Positions 1 through 8,084 of a stretch of DNA of 56,827 nucleotides are shown here, piece by piece. The DNA is taken from contig NZ_CAWUGZ010000016.1 of the NCBI RefSeq assembly GCF_963921845.1, forward strand, positions 1 to 56,827, given 5' to 3'. This stretch comes from Commensalibacter sp963921845 (lineage in GTDB: Bacteria; Pseudomonadota; Alphaproteobacteria; Acetobacterales; Acetobacteraceae). Position 1 is the first letter of the stretch. Every line of letters begins with the position of its first letter. Under the pieces are notes generated by a model. It made no database searches, was not told the origin of the DNA, and saw only the letters and a list, made by a program, of their open reading frames with translations. Made by a program: the position numbers and the translations under genes.

Positions 1-27
1 AATCGAACCAATCGAACCAATCGAACC
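1..27. repeat. Short tandem repeat, 9-bp unit x3
   Basis: The unit AATCGAACC is repeated three times without mismatch at the very edge of the window, followed by ATA. The array may continue beyond the left edge, so its true copy number is unknown. I see no associated gene or mobile element. Confidence 0.8.
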
Positions 28-317
28 ATAAAAATCGTTTGTATCTTTTTTTGTAAATCAAAAATTTAAAATAAAATTACAATTATTTGTAAAAATTAAT
101 TTATTTTCTTTATATTTTTTTTAAATTCTCATTCTGTTTTATCTGTTGGTAACTACAAAAATTTAAAAGGTTTTTTTAACGTGGCTAAATGAGTAAATTA
201 CTTAAAAAAAATTGTTACTTTAATATAATGCAAATAGAATCTACTTCGTTCTGCACAAGCAGCGCAATTCCATCTCATTGAAAATTTGTATCCAAAATAA
301 ATAGAAGAAATTTCTCT
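28..317. other. Gene-free AT-rich stretch downstream of infC
   Basis: No convincing gene here. The sequence is extremely AT-rich with long A and T runs. At 238-300 one rightward frame, opening directly after a stop codon, reads a 20-residue tail ending in ...FHLIENLYPK and a TAA. It has no start codon and no upstream continuation, so at most it is a decayed 3' gene fragment. I do not recognise its source. Confidence 0.4.
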
Positions 318-350
318 ATTAAAAAGGTATGCGACGCATACCTTTTTAAT
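318..350 (-). terminator. Rho-independent terminator of infC
   Basis: A perfect inverted repeat with 16-base arms (left arm ATTAAAAAGGTATGCG) is separated by one base, so the real loop takes up a few inner pairs. It begins two bases after the infC stop codon. Read leftward, the 3' arm ends in CCTTTTTAAT, which gives a U-rich end. It closes the thrS-infC unit, so rpmI and rplT are not in this transcript. Confidence 0.85.
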
Positions 351-352
351 AG

Positions 353-889
353 TTATTTAGGTGCTAATACCATAATCATTTGCCGATTTTCTAACTTCGG
401 CAATTGTTCAACTTTGGTTTCAGATTCCATATCAATTCGAAAACGCTCTAACAACTGGATACCCAACTCTTGATGAGCCATCTCTCTACCACGAAAACGC
501 AGCGTTATTTTTACTTTGTCGCCAGCGCCAATAAAACGCTTTGCGGCATTTAATTTCACCTGGTAATCGTTCTGATCAATATTGGGGCGAATCTTAATTT
601 CTTTAATATCGATTACTTTTTGTTTTTTTCGAGCTTCGTTCTTTTTTTTCTGTTGCTCATATTTGAACTTACCATTATCAAGAATTTTAGCAACGGGAGG
701 ATCAGCGTTCGGACTTACCTCCAAAAGATTCAAGCCCACCGCATGAGCCATTTTCAAAGCTTCACGCGTTGCAACAATGCCTAACATTTCGCCATCTGCT
801 CCAACAAGTCTAACTTGAGGGGCGCGGATTTCCTCATCAACAAGCGGACCTTCACGGTTTGTCGTGGGGGGTATCGGTGTTTTTACTAT
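353..889 (-). CDS. infC: Translation initiation factor IF-3, apparent AUA start
   Basis: IF-3 binds the 30S subunit, prevents premature 50S joining and checks the start codon and initiator tRNA. From 787 leftward the sequence matches the linker and C-domain of IF-3 (VSPNADPPVAKILDNGKFKYE, then RFRGREMAHQELG). The open frame continues upstream of the first ATG (785-787) and encodes the conserved N-domain (GPLVDEEIRAPQVRLVG). That N-domain cannot be left out of a functional IF-3. There is no ATG, GTG or TTG between the in-frame stop at 911-913 and this N-domain. An AGAAGGA ribosome-binding site at 899-905 sits nine bases before an ATA codon at 887-889, giving a 178-residue protein. Non-AUG AUU-type starts that allow self-regulation are well known for infC. 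It lies downstream of thrS as in many bacteria. Confidence 0.92.
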   Translation of the reverse strand: MVKTPIPPTTNREGPLVDEEIRAPQVRLVGADGEMLGIVATREALKMAHAVGLNLLEVSPNADPPVAKILDNGKFKYEQQKKKNEARKKQKVIDIKEIKIRPNIDQNDYQVKLNAAKRFIGAGDKVKITLRFRGREMAHQELGIQLLERFRIDMESETKVEQLPKLENRQMIMVLAPK

Positions 890-1050
890 GGTTAAGTTTC
901 CTTCTAAACTTCAACTCTAGAAAGAATTAACCTATTAACGTAAGTTAGCTTTATATAACCGTAAACATACATGAAATGGGTGATATTTTCTTTCTAAAGA
1001 TAAATGTTACATAATCCAGAGAATATTATAACCTATTTTTTCAATTGAAT

Positions 1051-3021
1051 CTAGCTTTCACATCGAAGATTTGTTTTATAAGTGGCCACTCTAGCGCGTC
1101 CAGTATCAGGGGGCAAAGCTTCATTTTTAAGGATTTCAATAGCCTGTTCACTCGGTAAAATTTCTTGAACATTTCCTTTCCCTAGTCGTCTTAGGGCTAC
1201 GTTGCCCTCTTCTGCTTCCTTGCGACCAATAACCATAATAATAGGCACATGCTGCAAGCTATGTTCTCTTATTTTAGCGTTAATTTTTTCATTCCGCGTA
1301 TCCAATTCAACCCTTAATCCCTGGGCAATCAACGATTCCGCAATTCCTTGTGCATAGTCCTCAACATCATTCACAATTGTTGCAATAACAATTTGAACGG
1401 GTGCTAGCCATAAAGGGAAATGGCCCGCGTGTTGTTCAATAAGAATACCAATAAATCGTTCAAAAGATCCAACAATAGCACGATGGAGCATAACAGGTCT
1501 GTGCCTTGCACTATCTTCACCAATATAGGAAGCCTTTAAACGTTCAGGCAAAACATAGTCTACTTGCAATGTACCGCATTGCCAATCTCTGCCAATCGCA
1601 TCCCTTAATACAAATTCAAGCTTAGGTCCATAAAAAGCGCCTTCACCTTTATTTAACTCAAACGCAACGCCTACTTGATGGCAAGCTTCTTTTAAACTAT
1701 TTTCAGCTTTGTCCCATGTTTGATCGTCTCCAGCCCGAACGTCCGGTCTATCAGAGAATTTAATTCGAAAATTTTCAAAACCTAAGTCTTTATAGACTTC
1801 GGACAACATACGAACAAACAACGCTGTTTCAGAAGTAATTTGCTCCTGCGTGCAAAAAATATGCGCATCATCTTGGACAAAAGAACGCACACGCATAATC
1901 CCATGAAGGGCTCCAGAAGGTTCGTAGCGGTTACATGCTCCAAACTCAGCCATTCGTAAAGGCAATTCACGGTACGAACGTAGTACATTATTAAAAATTT
2001 GGATATGACACGGACAATTCATTGGTTTTAAGGCATAGGTACGATCTTCATCCTCTACCGAAGCAATAAACATATTTTCTCTAAATTTTTCCCAATGTCC
2101 TGAAGCTTCCCATAAAGAACGATCCACAAGCTGAGGTGTACGAACTTCAACATACCCATAATTTTTTTGTATCCGTTGAATATAATTTTGCAAAACTTGG
2201 TAAATTTGCCAGCCTTTTGGATGCCAAAAGATAGAACCCACGGCTTCATCTTGTAAATGAAAAAGATCCATCTCTTTACCAATACGCCTGTGATCCCTCC
2301 TGACGGCCTCTTCTTGTTGAGTCAAATAACTATTCAACTCTTTTTTATCCCGCCACGCCGTTCCATAAATGCGAGAAAGCATTGCCCTTTTGGAGTCGCC
2401 TCTCCAATACGCGCCTGCAACTTTGGTCAATTTGAAAGCATTTCCAACGTCGCCGGTCGAACGCAAATGAGGCCCCCGACAAAGATCCGACCACTGACCT
2501 TGTTTATAAACTGAGATGCGCTCCGTTTCGGGTAAATCGCGTATTAATTCTGCTTTGTATGTTTCCCCAATCTCTAAAAAATAAGCAATGGCTTCATTTC
2601 TTGGGATAATTTCACGAACCAACGGCTCATCTCGGGCAATAATTTCATGCATACGCTGTTCAATTGCCGGTAAATCCTCCAGTTTAAAAGGTTCATTACG
2701 AGCAAAATCATAGTAAAACCCATTTTCAATGGTTGGACCAATCGTTACCTGTGTGTCTGGATAAAGTTCTTTAACCGCTTGTGCCAGTACATGCGCTGCA
2801 TCATGCCGAATAAGGTCTAACGCCTCATCGTCTTTACGAGTAATAAATCGAACGGCTGCATCATGATCAACCATTGTCTGTAAATCAACCAAGGTATCAT
2901 CGAGCTTCATTGCTAATACTGCACGTGCCAACCCTGCCCCAATGGATTGTGCAATTGATAAGCCTGAAACAGGTTCATCAAAATAACGAACAGAACCATC
3001 AGGCAGAGTTATAGAAGGCAT
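1051..3021 (-). CDS. thrS: Threonyl-tRNA synthetase
   Basis: Charges tRNA-Thr with threonine in the cytoplasm. The 656-residue protein has the full family layout: an N-terminal TGS domain (about 1-65), an editing domain with its H-x3-H motif (HDAAH near residue 80), a class II catalytic core with motif 2 around RYEPSGALHGIMRVR and motif 3 around GSFERFIGILIEQHAG, and a C-terminal anticodon-binding domain starting near LAPVQIVIATI. I chose the ATG at 3021 because GGAG (3031-3034) lies nine bases upstream; a TTG five codons earlier overlaps that site. infC follows after 161 bases in the same direction. I see no T-box or obvious leader. Confidence 0.97.
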   Translation of the reverse strand: MPSITLPDGSVRYFDEPVSGLSIAQSIGAGLARAVLAMKLDDTLVDLQTMVDHDAAVRFITRKDDEALDLIRHDAAHVLAQAVKELYPDTQVTIGPTIENGFYYDFARNEPFKLEDLPAIEQRMHEIIARDEPLVREIIPRNEAIAYFLEIGETYKAELIRDLPETERISVYKQGQWSDLCRGPHLRSTGDVGNAFKLTKVAGAYWRGDSKRAMLSRIYGTAWRDKKELNSYLTQQEEAVRRDHRRIGKEMDLFHLQDEAVGSIFWHPKGWQIYQVLQNYIQRIQKNYGYVEVRTPQLVDRSLWEASGHWEKFRENMFIASVEDEDRTYALKPMNCPCHIQIFNNVLRSYRELPLRMAEFGACNRYEPSGALHGIMRVRSFVQDDAHIFCTQEQITSETALFVRMLSEVYKDLGFENFRIKFSDRPDVRAGDDQTWDKAENSLKEACHQVGVAFELNKGEGAFYGPKLEFVLRDAIGRDWQCGTLQVDYVLPERLKASYIGEDSARHRPVMLHRAIVGSFERFIGILIEQHAGHFPLWLAPVQIVIATIVNDVEDYAQGIAESLIAQGLRVELDTRNEKINAKIREHSLQHVPIIMVIGRKEAEEGNVALRRLGKGNVQEILPSEQAIEILKNEALPPDTGRARVATYKTNLRCES

Positions 3022-3065
3022 AATTGAATTCTCCAAAACAACACAATTTCAATCTTTTATAAATG

Positions 3066-3983
3066 TTAATGAACCCACTTTAATTCGCGGGCAACTTTTT
3101 TTACAGTTAGATCTTTTAAAATAGGTTGAGTAATAATTTTTACATTTTTTCCTCTAGGAGCTGTTAACAAAGGATCACTGGAGGAAGAAAATAATACAAT
3201 GCTCGGACACCCTACTATAGCGGCAATATGCATGGGGCCCGTATCATTGCCCAAAGCAAACAAAGCGTCCGCAAAGACGGCTGCTAAATTAAATATAGAC
3301 GTTTTACCCACTAAATTGACTACCTCTGGGCATTTACTTTGAAGCACAGCAACTAAGCTACGCTCTTCATATCCACCCACTACTACTGGAGTTATATTAT
3401 TATGAATACATAGATTAGCAATTTCAGCGTAGGATTCAATAGGCCAACGTTTTTCTGGACGTTTCTTTGAGCACCCTGGTACAAGAACCGCATAACGTTT
3501 AAGGTCCTTTATGCCTGGGAACTGACGTATTAGCCAATTCACTTCGGGCGCGGGGAAACGCGTTATGCCCGTTTGTCGCAACTGATCTCTTTGGCGATCA
3601 ATGGTATGCATCTCATTGCGCTTAGGATTACTATGTTGATGCGAAGCATTCCGAGCAATACCAGACCATTTTGGCTTTCCAGCCAATTTAAAATATCTCG
3701 TAGAACGCTTCGAAGTTTGTAGATCATATACAAAGTCATATCCACTAAGATTCTGTGCTAATTTTAAATTTCCAATTAAATTGAAAAAATGAGGACGTTC
3801 ATCAATTAAAACACGGTCAAACCAAGGGCTATTATGACCAAGCTCAACAAAAGGTTTTGTCGTTAATAAAGTAATATGATCTGACGTGTGATGCTGTCTT
3901 ATGGCGGCGAAGGCAAAAAAACTCTGAATAAAATCTCCCAAAGCACCAAGACGTATAATTAATATTTTTTTACTCAAATGCAT
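3066..3983 (-). CDS. Glycosyltransferase family 9 (heptosyltransferase-like)
   Basis: Probably transfers a heptose or related sugar onto the LPS inner core at the cytoplasmic face. The 305-residue protein starts with the family motif KKILIIRLGALGDFIQS (the G-A-L-G-D loop). It has the second-domain signature GNDTGPMHIAAIVGCPSIVLFSS, where D and H contact the nucleotide sugar. A VPGCSKKRPEKRWP segment resembles the phosphate-contact loop of GT9 enzymes. The ATG at 3983 overlaps the end of the upstream glycosyltransferase by 14 bases, so the two are probably translationally coupled. A TTG three codons earlier is possible. The exact sugar and acceptor cannot be told from sequence. Confidence 0.85.
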   Translation of the reverse strand: MHLSKKILIIRLGALGDFIQSFFAFAAIRQHHTSDHITLLTTKPFVELGHNSPWFDRVLIDERPHFFNLIGNLKLAQNLSGYDFVYDLQTSKRSTRYFKLAGKPKWSGIARNASHQHSNPKRNEMHTIDRQRDQLRQTGITRFPAPEVNWLIRQFPGIKDLKRYAVLVPGCSKKRPEKRWPIESYAEIANLCIHNNITPVVVGGYEERSLVAVLQSKCPEVVNLVGKTSIFNLAAVFADALFALGNDTGPMHIAAIVGCPSIVLFSSSSDPLLTAPRGKNVKIITQPILKDLTVKKVARELKWVH

Positions 3984-5142
3984 GCAAATCAAACTGTTTT
4001 TCTTGCGTTAAAACTTCATTATACACCTTAAGGGTTGCCCGTTGCATAAGCTTAACGTCATATTTTTCTTTAACCATCTCCTGTGCGCGGCGCCCTATCC
4101 ATTGCAAATCATTTTCAGACATTTCCGTAAGCGCATTGAGAACATAAGACAAAGAAGATAAATTGCCTGCCTCAAAAACGAACCCTGTTTGTTCATGCGT
4201 AACGGTTTCACAAGCTCCCCCGTGATTGGCAACTAATACAGGTTTGCCCATTGCTTGCGCTTCGATAACAACACGACCAAAAGGTTCCGGTTTCAAAGAG
4301 GGAATAACCACAATATTTGCCAAGGCAAAAGCTGCAGGCATATCTTGGCAGTCCCCCACAAAATAAACACGGTCCATTATATTTAATGTTGCTGCTATTT
4401 TTCGTAACTGTTTGGATAGATTTTGTTTAGGCTTTTCAGGTCCAACAAAAACACAAACCCATGATTCTGGATTACAAATTCGTGCGAACGCACGTAATAA
4501 AAGTTCGTGCCCCTTCCATGCACTCAATCGAGCAGGCAACATGATAATTTTTTTATCTTCCGGTATATTCCATTGAAAGGCCAATTTGCCAACGCGTTCC
4601 CCAATGGAATGATTAACATTAAAAATATGTGTATCAACACTTCTGGGAATTATTCTCAAACGTGAGCGATCTACATGGTAACGATCTCGTAATCGTTTGG
4701 CAATAAAATGACTGATAGCTATAACCCGATGACCTTTTGCCATCACCTGATTATAGCAGCGTTTAAGTTGAAAATTTTCATTATAAACCCCATGCCACGT
4801 GGTTATAAAGCTGGTCTGTGTTTTTTTACAGGCAAACCAACACGACCAAGCAGGCGCTCGCGAGCGAGCATGAACAATGTCCACTTTAAAAGTGGTAATA
4901 ATTTTCTTTAATACAAATTGATTTTTCCAAATTTTAAATGGATTTTTTGAATTCAAAGGTAGAGTAATATGGATAATACCCGATTTTTTTAATATTTCTT
5001 TCCATGCCTCTCCACCCGAACTCACGACAAGAGCAACGCCATTACATCTAACAATAGCTTTTGCCATGTCGACAGTACCCCGCTCTACCCCTCCTGTACC
5101 TAAGGTAGGAAGTACTTGCATCACAGTCGGTTTGGTTTTCAT
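3970..5142 (-). CDS. Glycosyltransferase family 4 (GT-B fold)
   Basis: A 390-residue retaining glycosyltransferase, likely acting in LPS or surface glycan assembly because it overlaps a heptosyltransferase-like gene. The N-terminal domain begins PTVMQVLPTLGTGGVERGTVD, with the G-G-V-E-R loop of GT4 enzymes. The C-terminal nucleotide-sugar domain has the E-x7-E motif in PEPFGRVVIEAQAMGKPVL, followed by GGACETV. I chose the ATG at 5142; the frame also opens at a TTG four codons earlier. The ribosome-binding site is weak. The gene lies 21 bases after the glutathione transferase-like gene, so one leftward operon of three genes is likely. Confidence 0.87.
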   Translation of the reverse strand: MKTKPTVMQVLPTLGTGGVERGTVDMAKAIVRCNGVALVVSSGGEAWKEILKKSGIIHITLPLNSKNPFKIWKNQFVLKKIITTFKVDIVHARSRAPAWSCWFACKKTQTSFITTWHGVYNENFQLKRCYNQVMAKGHRVIAISHFIAKRLRDRYHVDRSRLRIIPRSVDTHIFNVNHSIGERVGKLAFQWNIPEDKKIIMLPARLSAWKGHELLLRAFARICNPESWVCVFVGPEKPKQNLSKQLRKIAATLNIMDRVYFVGDCQDMPAAFALANIVVIPSLKPEPFGRVVIEAQAMGKPVLVANHGGACETVTHEQTGFVFEAGNLSSLSYVLNALTEMSENDLQWIGRRAQEMVKEKYDVKLMQRATLKVYNEVLTQEKQFDLHAFE

Positions 5143-5163
5143 CTTGATATTCAAAACATTACA

Positions 5164-5832
5164 TTAAAAATCTAAATCAGAATAATACTTTGGAGGCACC
5201 AACCCACTTATTCGATCACTCAGCAAGGCGCGAAAACTTGGCCTAGACTTTAATCGAGCATACCATTCCCTAACGGCAGGGTATTTTTCCCATTGTATGT
5301 CCCCAATATAATCCAAAGCTGAAACATGAGCAGCAGCAGCGAAATCTGCTAAAGATAAATGGTTGCCCGTAAGCCAGGATCTTTTATCAACAAGTTCTGA
5401 TAAATAATTGAGATGAAATTTAATTTGCTGATATCCCATTCGTATAGATTGGGCGCTTGGATTACTATTCATAAAAAATCGTTTAAATATTTTTTCGTAG
5501 AGTAAATTCCGTGTTACTTCTCGATTAAATTTATCATCAAACCAAGCAACTATCCGTCTTACCTCCACCCGCTCGGCTAAAGTTCTTCCCATTAACATTG
5601 TGTCCGGATAGGCTTCTTCTAAATATTCACAAATCGCATATGAATCTGGAATAGTTAATCCGGTCTCCTCCACCAATACAGGTACAGTACCAGCTGCATT
5701 TAACAAAAGAAATTCAGGCCTTTTTTTCCATACTGTCTCGGTAATGAGTTCGAAAGATAAACGTTTTTCGGACATAACCAAACGAACTTTTCGACAGAAT
5801 GGACAAAGAGGTTGATGAAACAATTTGCGCAT
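5164..5832 (-). CDS. Glutathione S-transferase family protein
   Basis: A 222-residue cytosolic protein with an N-terminal thioredoxin-fold domain and an all-helical C-terminal domain. Near the N-terminus it carries CPFC (residues 10-13), and TVPVLV (the cis-proline) is followed by PDSYAICEYLEE, the glutathione gamma-glutamyl contact. The C-terminal part includes LTGNHLSLADFAAAA, the N-capping and hydrophobic staple motif of the GST fold. Alphaproteobacteria often have a single GST of this type with a KYYSDLDF-like tail. Substrate is unknown: it could be a detoxifying transferase, a glutaredoxin-like reductase or an SspA-like regulator. Confidence 0.85.
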   Translation of the reverse strand: MRKLFHQPLCPFCRKVRLVMSEKRLSFELITETVWKKRPEFLLLNAAGTVPVLVEETGLTIPDSYAICEYLEEAYPDTMLMGRTLAERVEVRRIVAWFDDKFNREVTRNLLYEKIFKRFFMNSNPSAQSIRMGYQQIKFHLNYLSELVDKRSWLTGNHLSLADFAAAAHVSALDYIGDIQWEKYPAVREWYARLKSRPSFRALLSDRISGLVPPKYYSDLDF

Positions 5833-6135
5833 ATAATTCCAACCACTTGCATATCAAAACTCAATTTTACTCGTCAAGATGAGGTAAATTATAGTATAAA
5901 AACCATTAGTAACACGCTTTTATCTAAACTTACATCAAGTGTCTACAAAATTAAAATTGAGCAAATTTTTAGGAAAAAATTTATCGCAGGAAGGATATTA
6001 AGTGTAAGCTATTGAGATTAAGTTACAACGTTTTTATTTTTATTAAAAACAAATTTTTTTAATATTCACTACCGTAAAAACAAGATAAATTAACTTTTGC
6101 ATATTTTGTCCAAAACACTATAGGAACGATAATTC
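5833..6135. promoter_or_regulatory. Divergent intergenic region, gst / minC
   Basis: 303 bases between divergent genes with no coding signal. A TATAAT hexamer on the minus strand (5888-5893), 56 bases before the gst start, is a candidate -10 box, but I find no good -35 at the right spacing. On the plus strand, TTGCAT (6097-6102) and TATAGG (6119-6124) lie too close to the minC start to be its promoter. Otherwise AT-rich filler. Confidence 0.35.
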
Positions 6136-6846
6136 GTGGCAAAACCCTCTAAAAACCAATTGCAAATACGTATACTGGGGCGATCTTTTTTGGCATTAGT
6201 ATTATCCCCCGAAGCTCCGTTGGAAGCTTGGTTGAAAAGTTTAGATAAACAGATACAACGTTCCGCTTCATTTTTTTTAGGGAAACCCATCATACTAAAT
6301 TTAGAACGCGTTTCAGAAACTGAAGAAGGATTGAGCGATCTGTACAATGAGCTAATGACTAGAAATATTCAGATTATATCAATTGAAAACATATCTACGG
6401 TTTGTAACGCTATTCAAACCTGGCCAAAATTAGGAATTTTTAGTAACGGTAAAACCGTTGATCCTATACACATACTTGATAAAACCAAACCAAAGCCTCC
6501 GACTGCACCCTACCACATTATCGAAGAACCCGTGCGATCAGGTCAAAGTATTTTTTTCCCAGAAGGGGACGTTATTATTACCAATTCCGTTTCTTCTGGA
6601 TCTGAAATTGTTGCTGGTGGATCAATTCACGTTTATGGTGCATTAAGAGGTAGAGCCATTGCCGGTATCAATGGACAACCCAAGGCAAGAATTTTTGCAT
6701 ACCAACTTGAAGCCGAACTTATGGCTATTGATGGGTACTATATGACCGCTGAAGAAATACCAGAAAACTTGATATTAAAACCTGCACAAGTTTATTTGGA
6801 TCAAAACGTTATGACAGTAGCGCCGCTCATGAAAATGAAATCTTGA
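6136..6846 (+). CDS. minC: Septum site-determining protein MinC
   Basis: Inhibits FtsZ assembly away from midcell when recruited to the membrane by MinD. The 236-residue length is normal for the family. The N-terminal half is the FtsZ-binding domain. The C-terminal half is the right-handed beta-helix MinD-binding domain, recognisable by VRSGQSIFFPEGDVIITNSV, SGSEIVAGGSIHVYGALRGRAIAG and ARIFAYQLEAEL. The start is a GTG at 6136 with AGGA ten bases upstream. It is the first gene of minC-minD-minE; the 92-base gap to minD may hold a second promoter, but I see no clear one. Confidence 0.95.
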   Translation: MAKPSKNQLQIRILGRSFLALVLSPEAPLEAWLKSLDKQIQRSASFFLGKPIILNLERVSETEEGLSDLYNELMTRNIQIISIENISTVCNAIQTWPKLGIFSNGKTVDPIHILDKTKPKPPTAPYHIIEEPVRSGQSIFFPEGDVIITNSVSSGSEIVAGGSIHVYGALRGRAIAGINGQPKARIFAYQLEAELMAIDGYYMTAEEIPENLILKPAQVYLDQNVMTVAPLMKMKS

Positions 6847-6938
6847 TAACAAATTATACTAGACTAGTTTGCGAATAGATTTATATTTAAAGTGCGGTAC
6901 AAATAATTTAAAACTGTTGAGGATTAAAAGGAAAGAAT

Positions 6939-7754
6939 ATGGCAAAAGTCGTCGTCATCACTTCAGGAAAAGGAGGTGTTGGTAAAACAACTTCAACCGC
7001 GGCAATCGGAGCAGCCTTGGCACAAGCCGGTCAAAAAGTTGTTGTCGTTGACTTTGACGTAGGGTTAAGAAACCTTGACCTTGTCATGGGTTCTGAAAGA
7101 CGCGTTGTGTTCGATTTTGTCAACGTCATTCATGGTGAAGCTAGCCTTCCTCAAGCGTTAATAAAAGATAAAAGGCTCGAAAATCTTTTTATTCTCGCCG
7201 CTTCTCAAACTCGAGATAAAGATGCCTTAACCGAAGAAGGCGTTCAAAAAGTCATCAACGAATTAAAAGAAAAATTCGACTGGATTATTTGTGATAGCCC
7301 CGCTGGTATTGAGCGGGGGGCTAAAATGGCGATGCACTTTGCTGACGAAGCCATTATTATTACAAATCCAGAAGTTTCCTCGGTACGAGACAGCGATCGC
7401 ATTATAGGTATCTTGGATAGTACGACTCAGAAAGCTTTGCAAGGTGATAAAATTCCTAAGCATCTCTTGATTACCCGTTATGCGGCGGACCGTGCTGCAC
7501 GAGGTGATATGCTTAATACAGATGATATATTGGATATTCTTTCCATACCGCTTATCGGAATTATTCCTGAAAGTGAAGAGGTGCTCAAAGCATCCAATTT
7601 GGGCTCTCCGATTACCTTATGCTGCCCCCATTCGAATGTAGCAAAGGCCTATAATGAGGCTGTACAAAGACTTCAAGGTGAAAAACTAGACATTATTGTA
7701 CCTTCAGATAAAAAAGGGTTTATCAGCTGGTTACTTGGAAGGAGCCGCTCATGA
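6939..7754 (+). CDS. minD: Septum site-determining ATPase MinD
   Basis: Membrane-associated ParA-type ATPase that carries MinC and oscillates with MinE. The 271 residues start with the deviant Walker A motif SGKGGVGKTT (G10 to T17, signature lysine K11). There is a VDFDVGLRNLDL switch region and a Walker B-type IICDSPAGIE. The C-terminal amphipathic membrane helix is KKGFISWLLGRSRS. A strong AAAAGGAAAG site precedes the ATG. The last four bases (ATGA) overlap the minE start, which suggests coupled translation and a fixed MinD:MinE ratio. Confidence 0.98.
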   Translation: MAKVVVITSGKGGVGKTTSTAAIGAALAQAGQKVVVVDFDVGLRNLDLVMGSERRVVFDFVNVIHGEASLPQALIKDKRLENLFILAASQTRDKDALTEEGVQKVINELKEKFDWIICDSPAGIERGAKMAMHFADEAIIITNPEVSSVRDSDRIIGILDSTTQKALQGDKIPKHLLITRYAADRAARGDMLNTDDILDILSIPLIGIIPESEEVLKASNLGSPITLCCPHSNVAKAYNEAVQRLQGEKLDIIVPSDKKGFISWLLGRSRS

Positions 7755-8017
7755 GTTTCTTTTCTAATTTTTTCACAAAAAGAAACAGCGCCCCTGTGGC
7801 TAAGGATCGATTGCAAATCCTCCTTGCACACGAACGTTCTTCCACAACGACAACCAACTCTGATTTGTTACAAAGGTTAGAAAAAGAAATAATGGAAGTC
7901 ATCCAAAAACATATTTCCATTGATCAAGACAAAATTCAGGTTAAAGTTGATCGTGGAAATGACTTTTCGACTTTAGAAATTGATATCGAAGTTCCGGAAC
8001 AAATTAAAACTATTTGA
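7751..8017 (+). CDS. minE: Cell division topological specificity factor MinE
   Basis: Stimulates MinD ATPase and creates the pole-to-pole oscillation. It has 88 residues, a normal length. The N-terminal segment MSFFSNFFTKR resembles the membrane-targeting sequence of MinE. A region around RLQILLAHERSS matches the anti-MinCD helix. The C-terminal topological domain includes IMEVIQKHISIDQDKIQVKV. The start codon overlaps the minD stop (ATGA). Confidence 0.96.
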   Translation: MSFFSNFFTKRNSAPVAKDRLQILLAHERSSTTTTNSDLLQRLEKEIMEVIQKHISIDQDKIQVKVDRGNDFSTLEIDIEVPEQIKTI

Positions 8018-8043
8018 TTGATAACGGCATGTAACTTACAGTG

Positions 8044-8068
8044 GGCTAGTAAAGAAACCTTACTAGCC
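8044..8068. terminator. Hairpin between convergent minE and decarboxylase gene
   Basis: A perfect 9-bp stem (GGCTAGTAA / TTACTAGCC) with a 7-base loop lies between the convergent ends of minE (8017) and the decarboxylase (8085). Its position suggests a shared two-way terminator. Neither side has a strong T run, so efficiency may be low. Confidence 0.5.
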
Positions 8069-8084
8069 TTATATGGCGTTACAA

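Noticed and set aside
6097..6124. TTGCAT - 16 bases - TATAGG as minC promoter
   Set aside because: It would start transcription only a few bases before the GTG and leave the ribosome-binding site outside the RNA.
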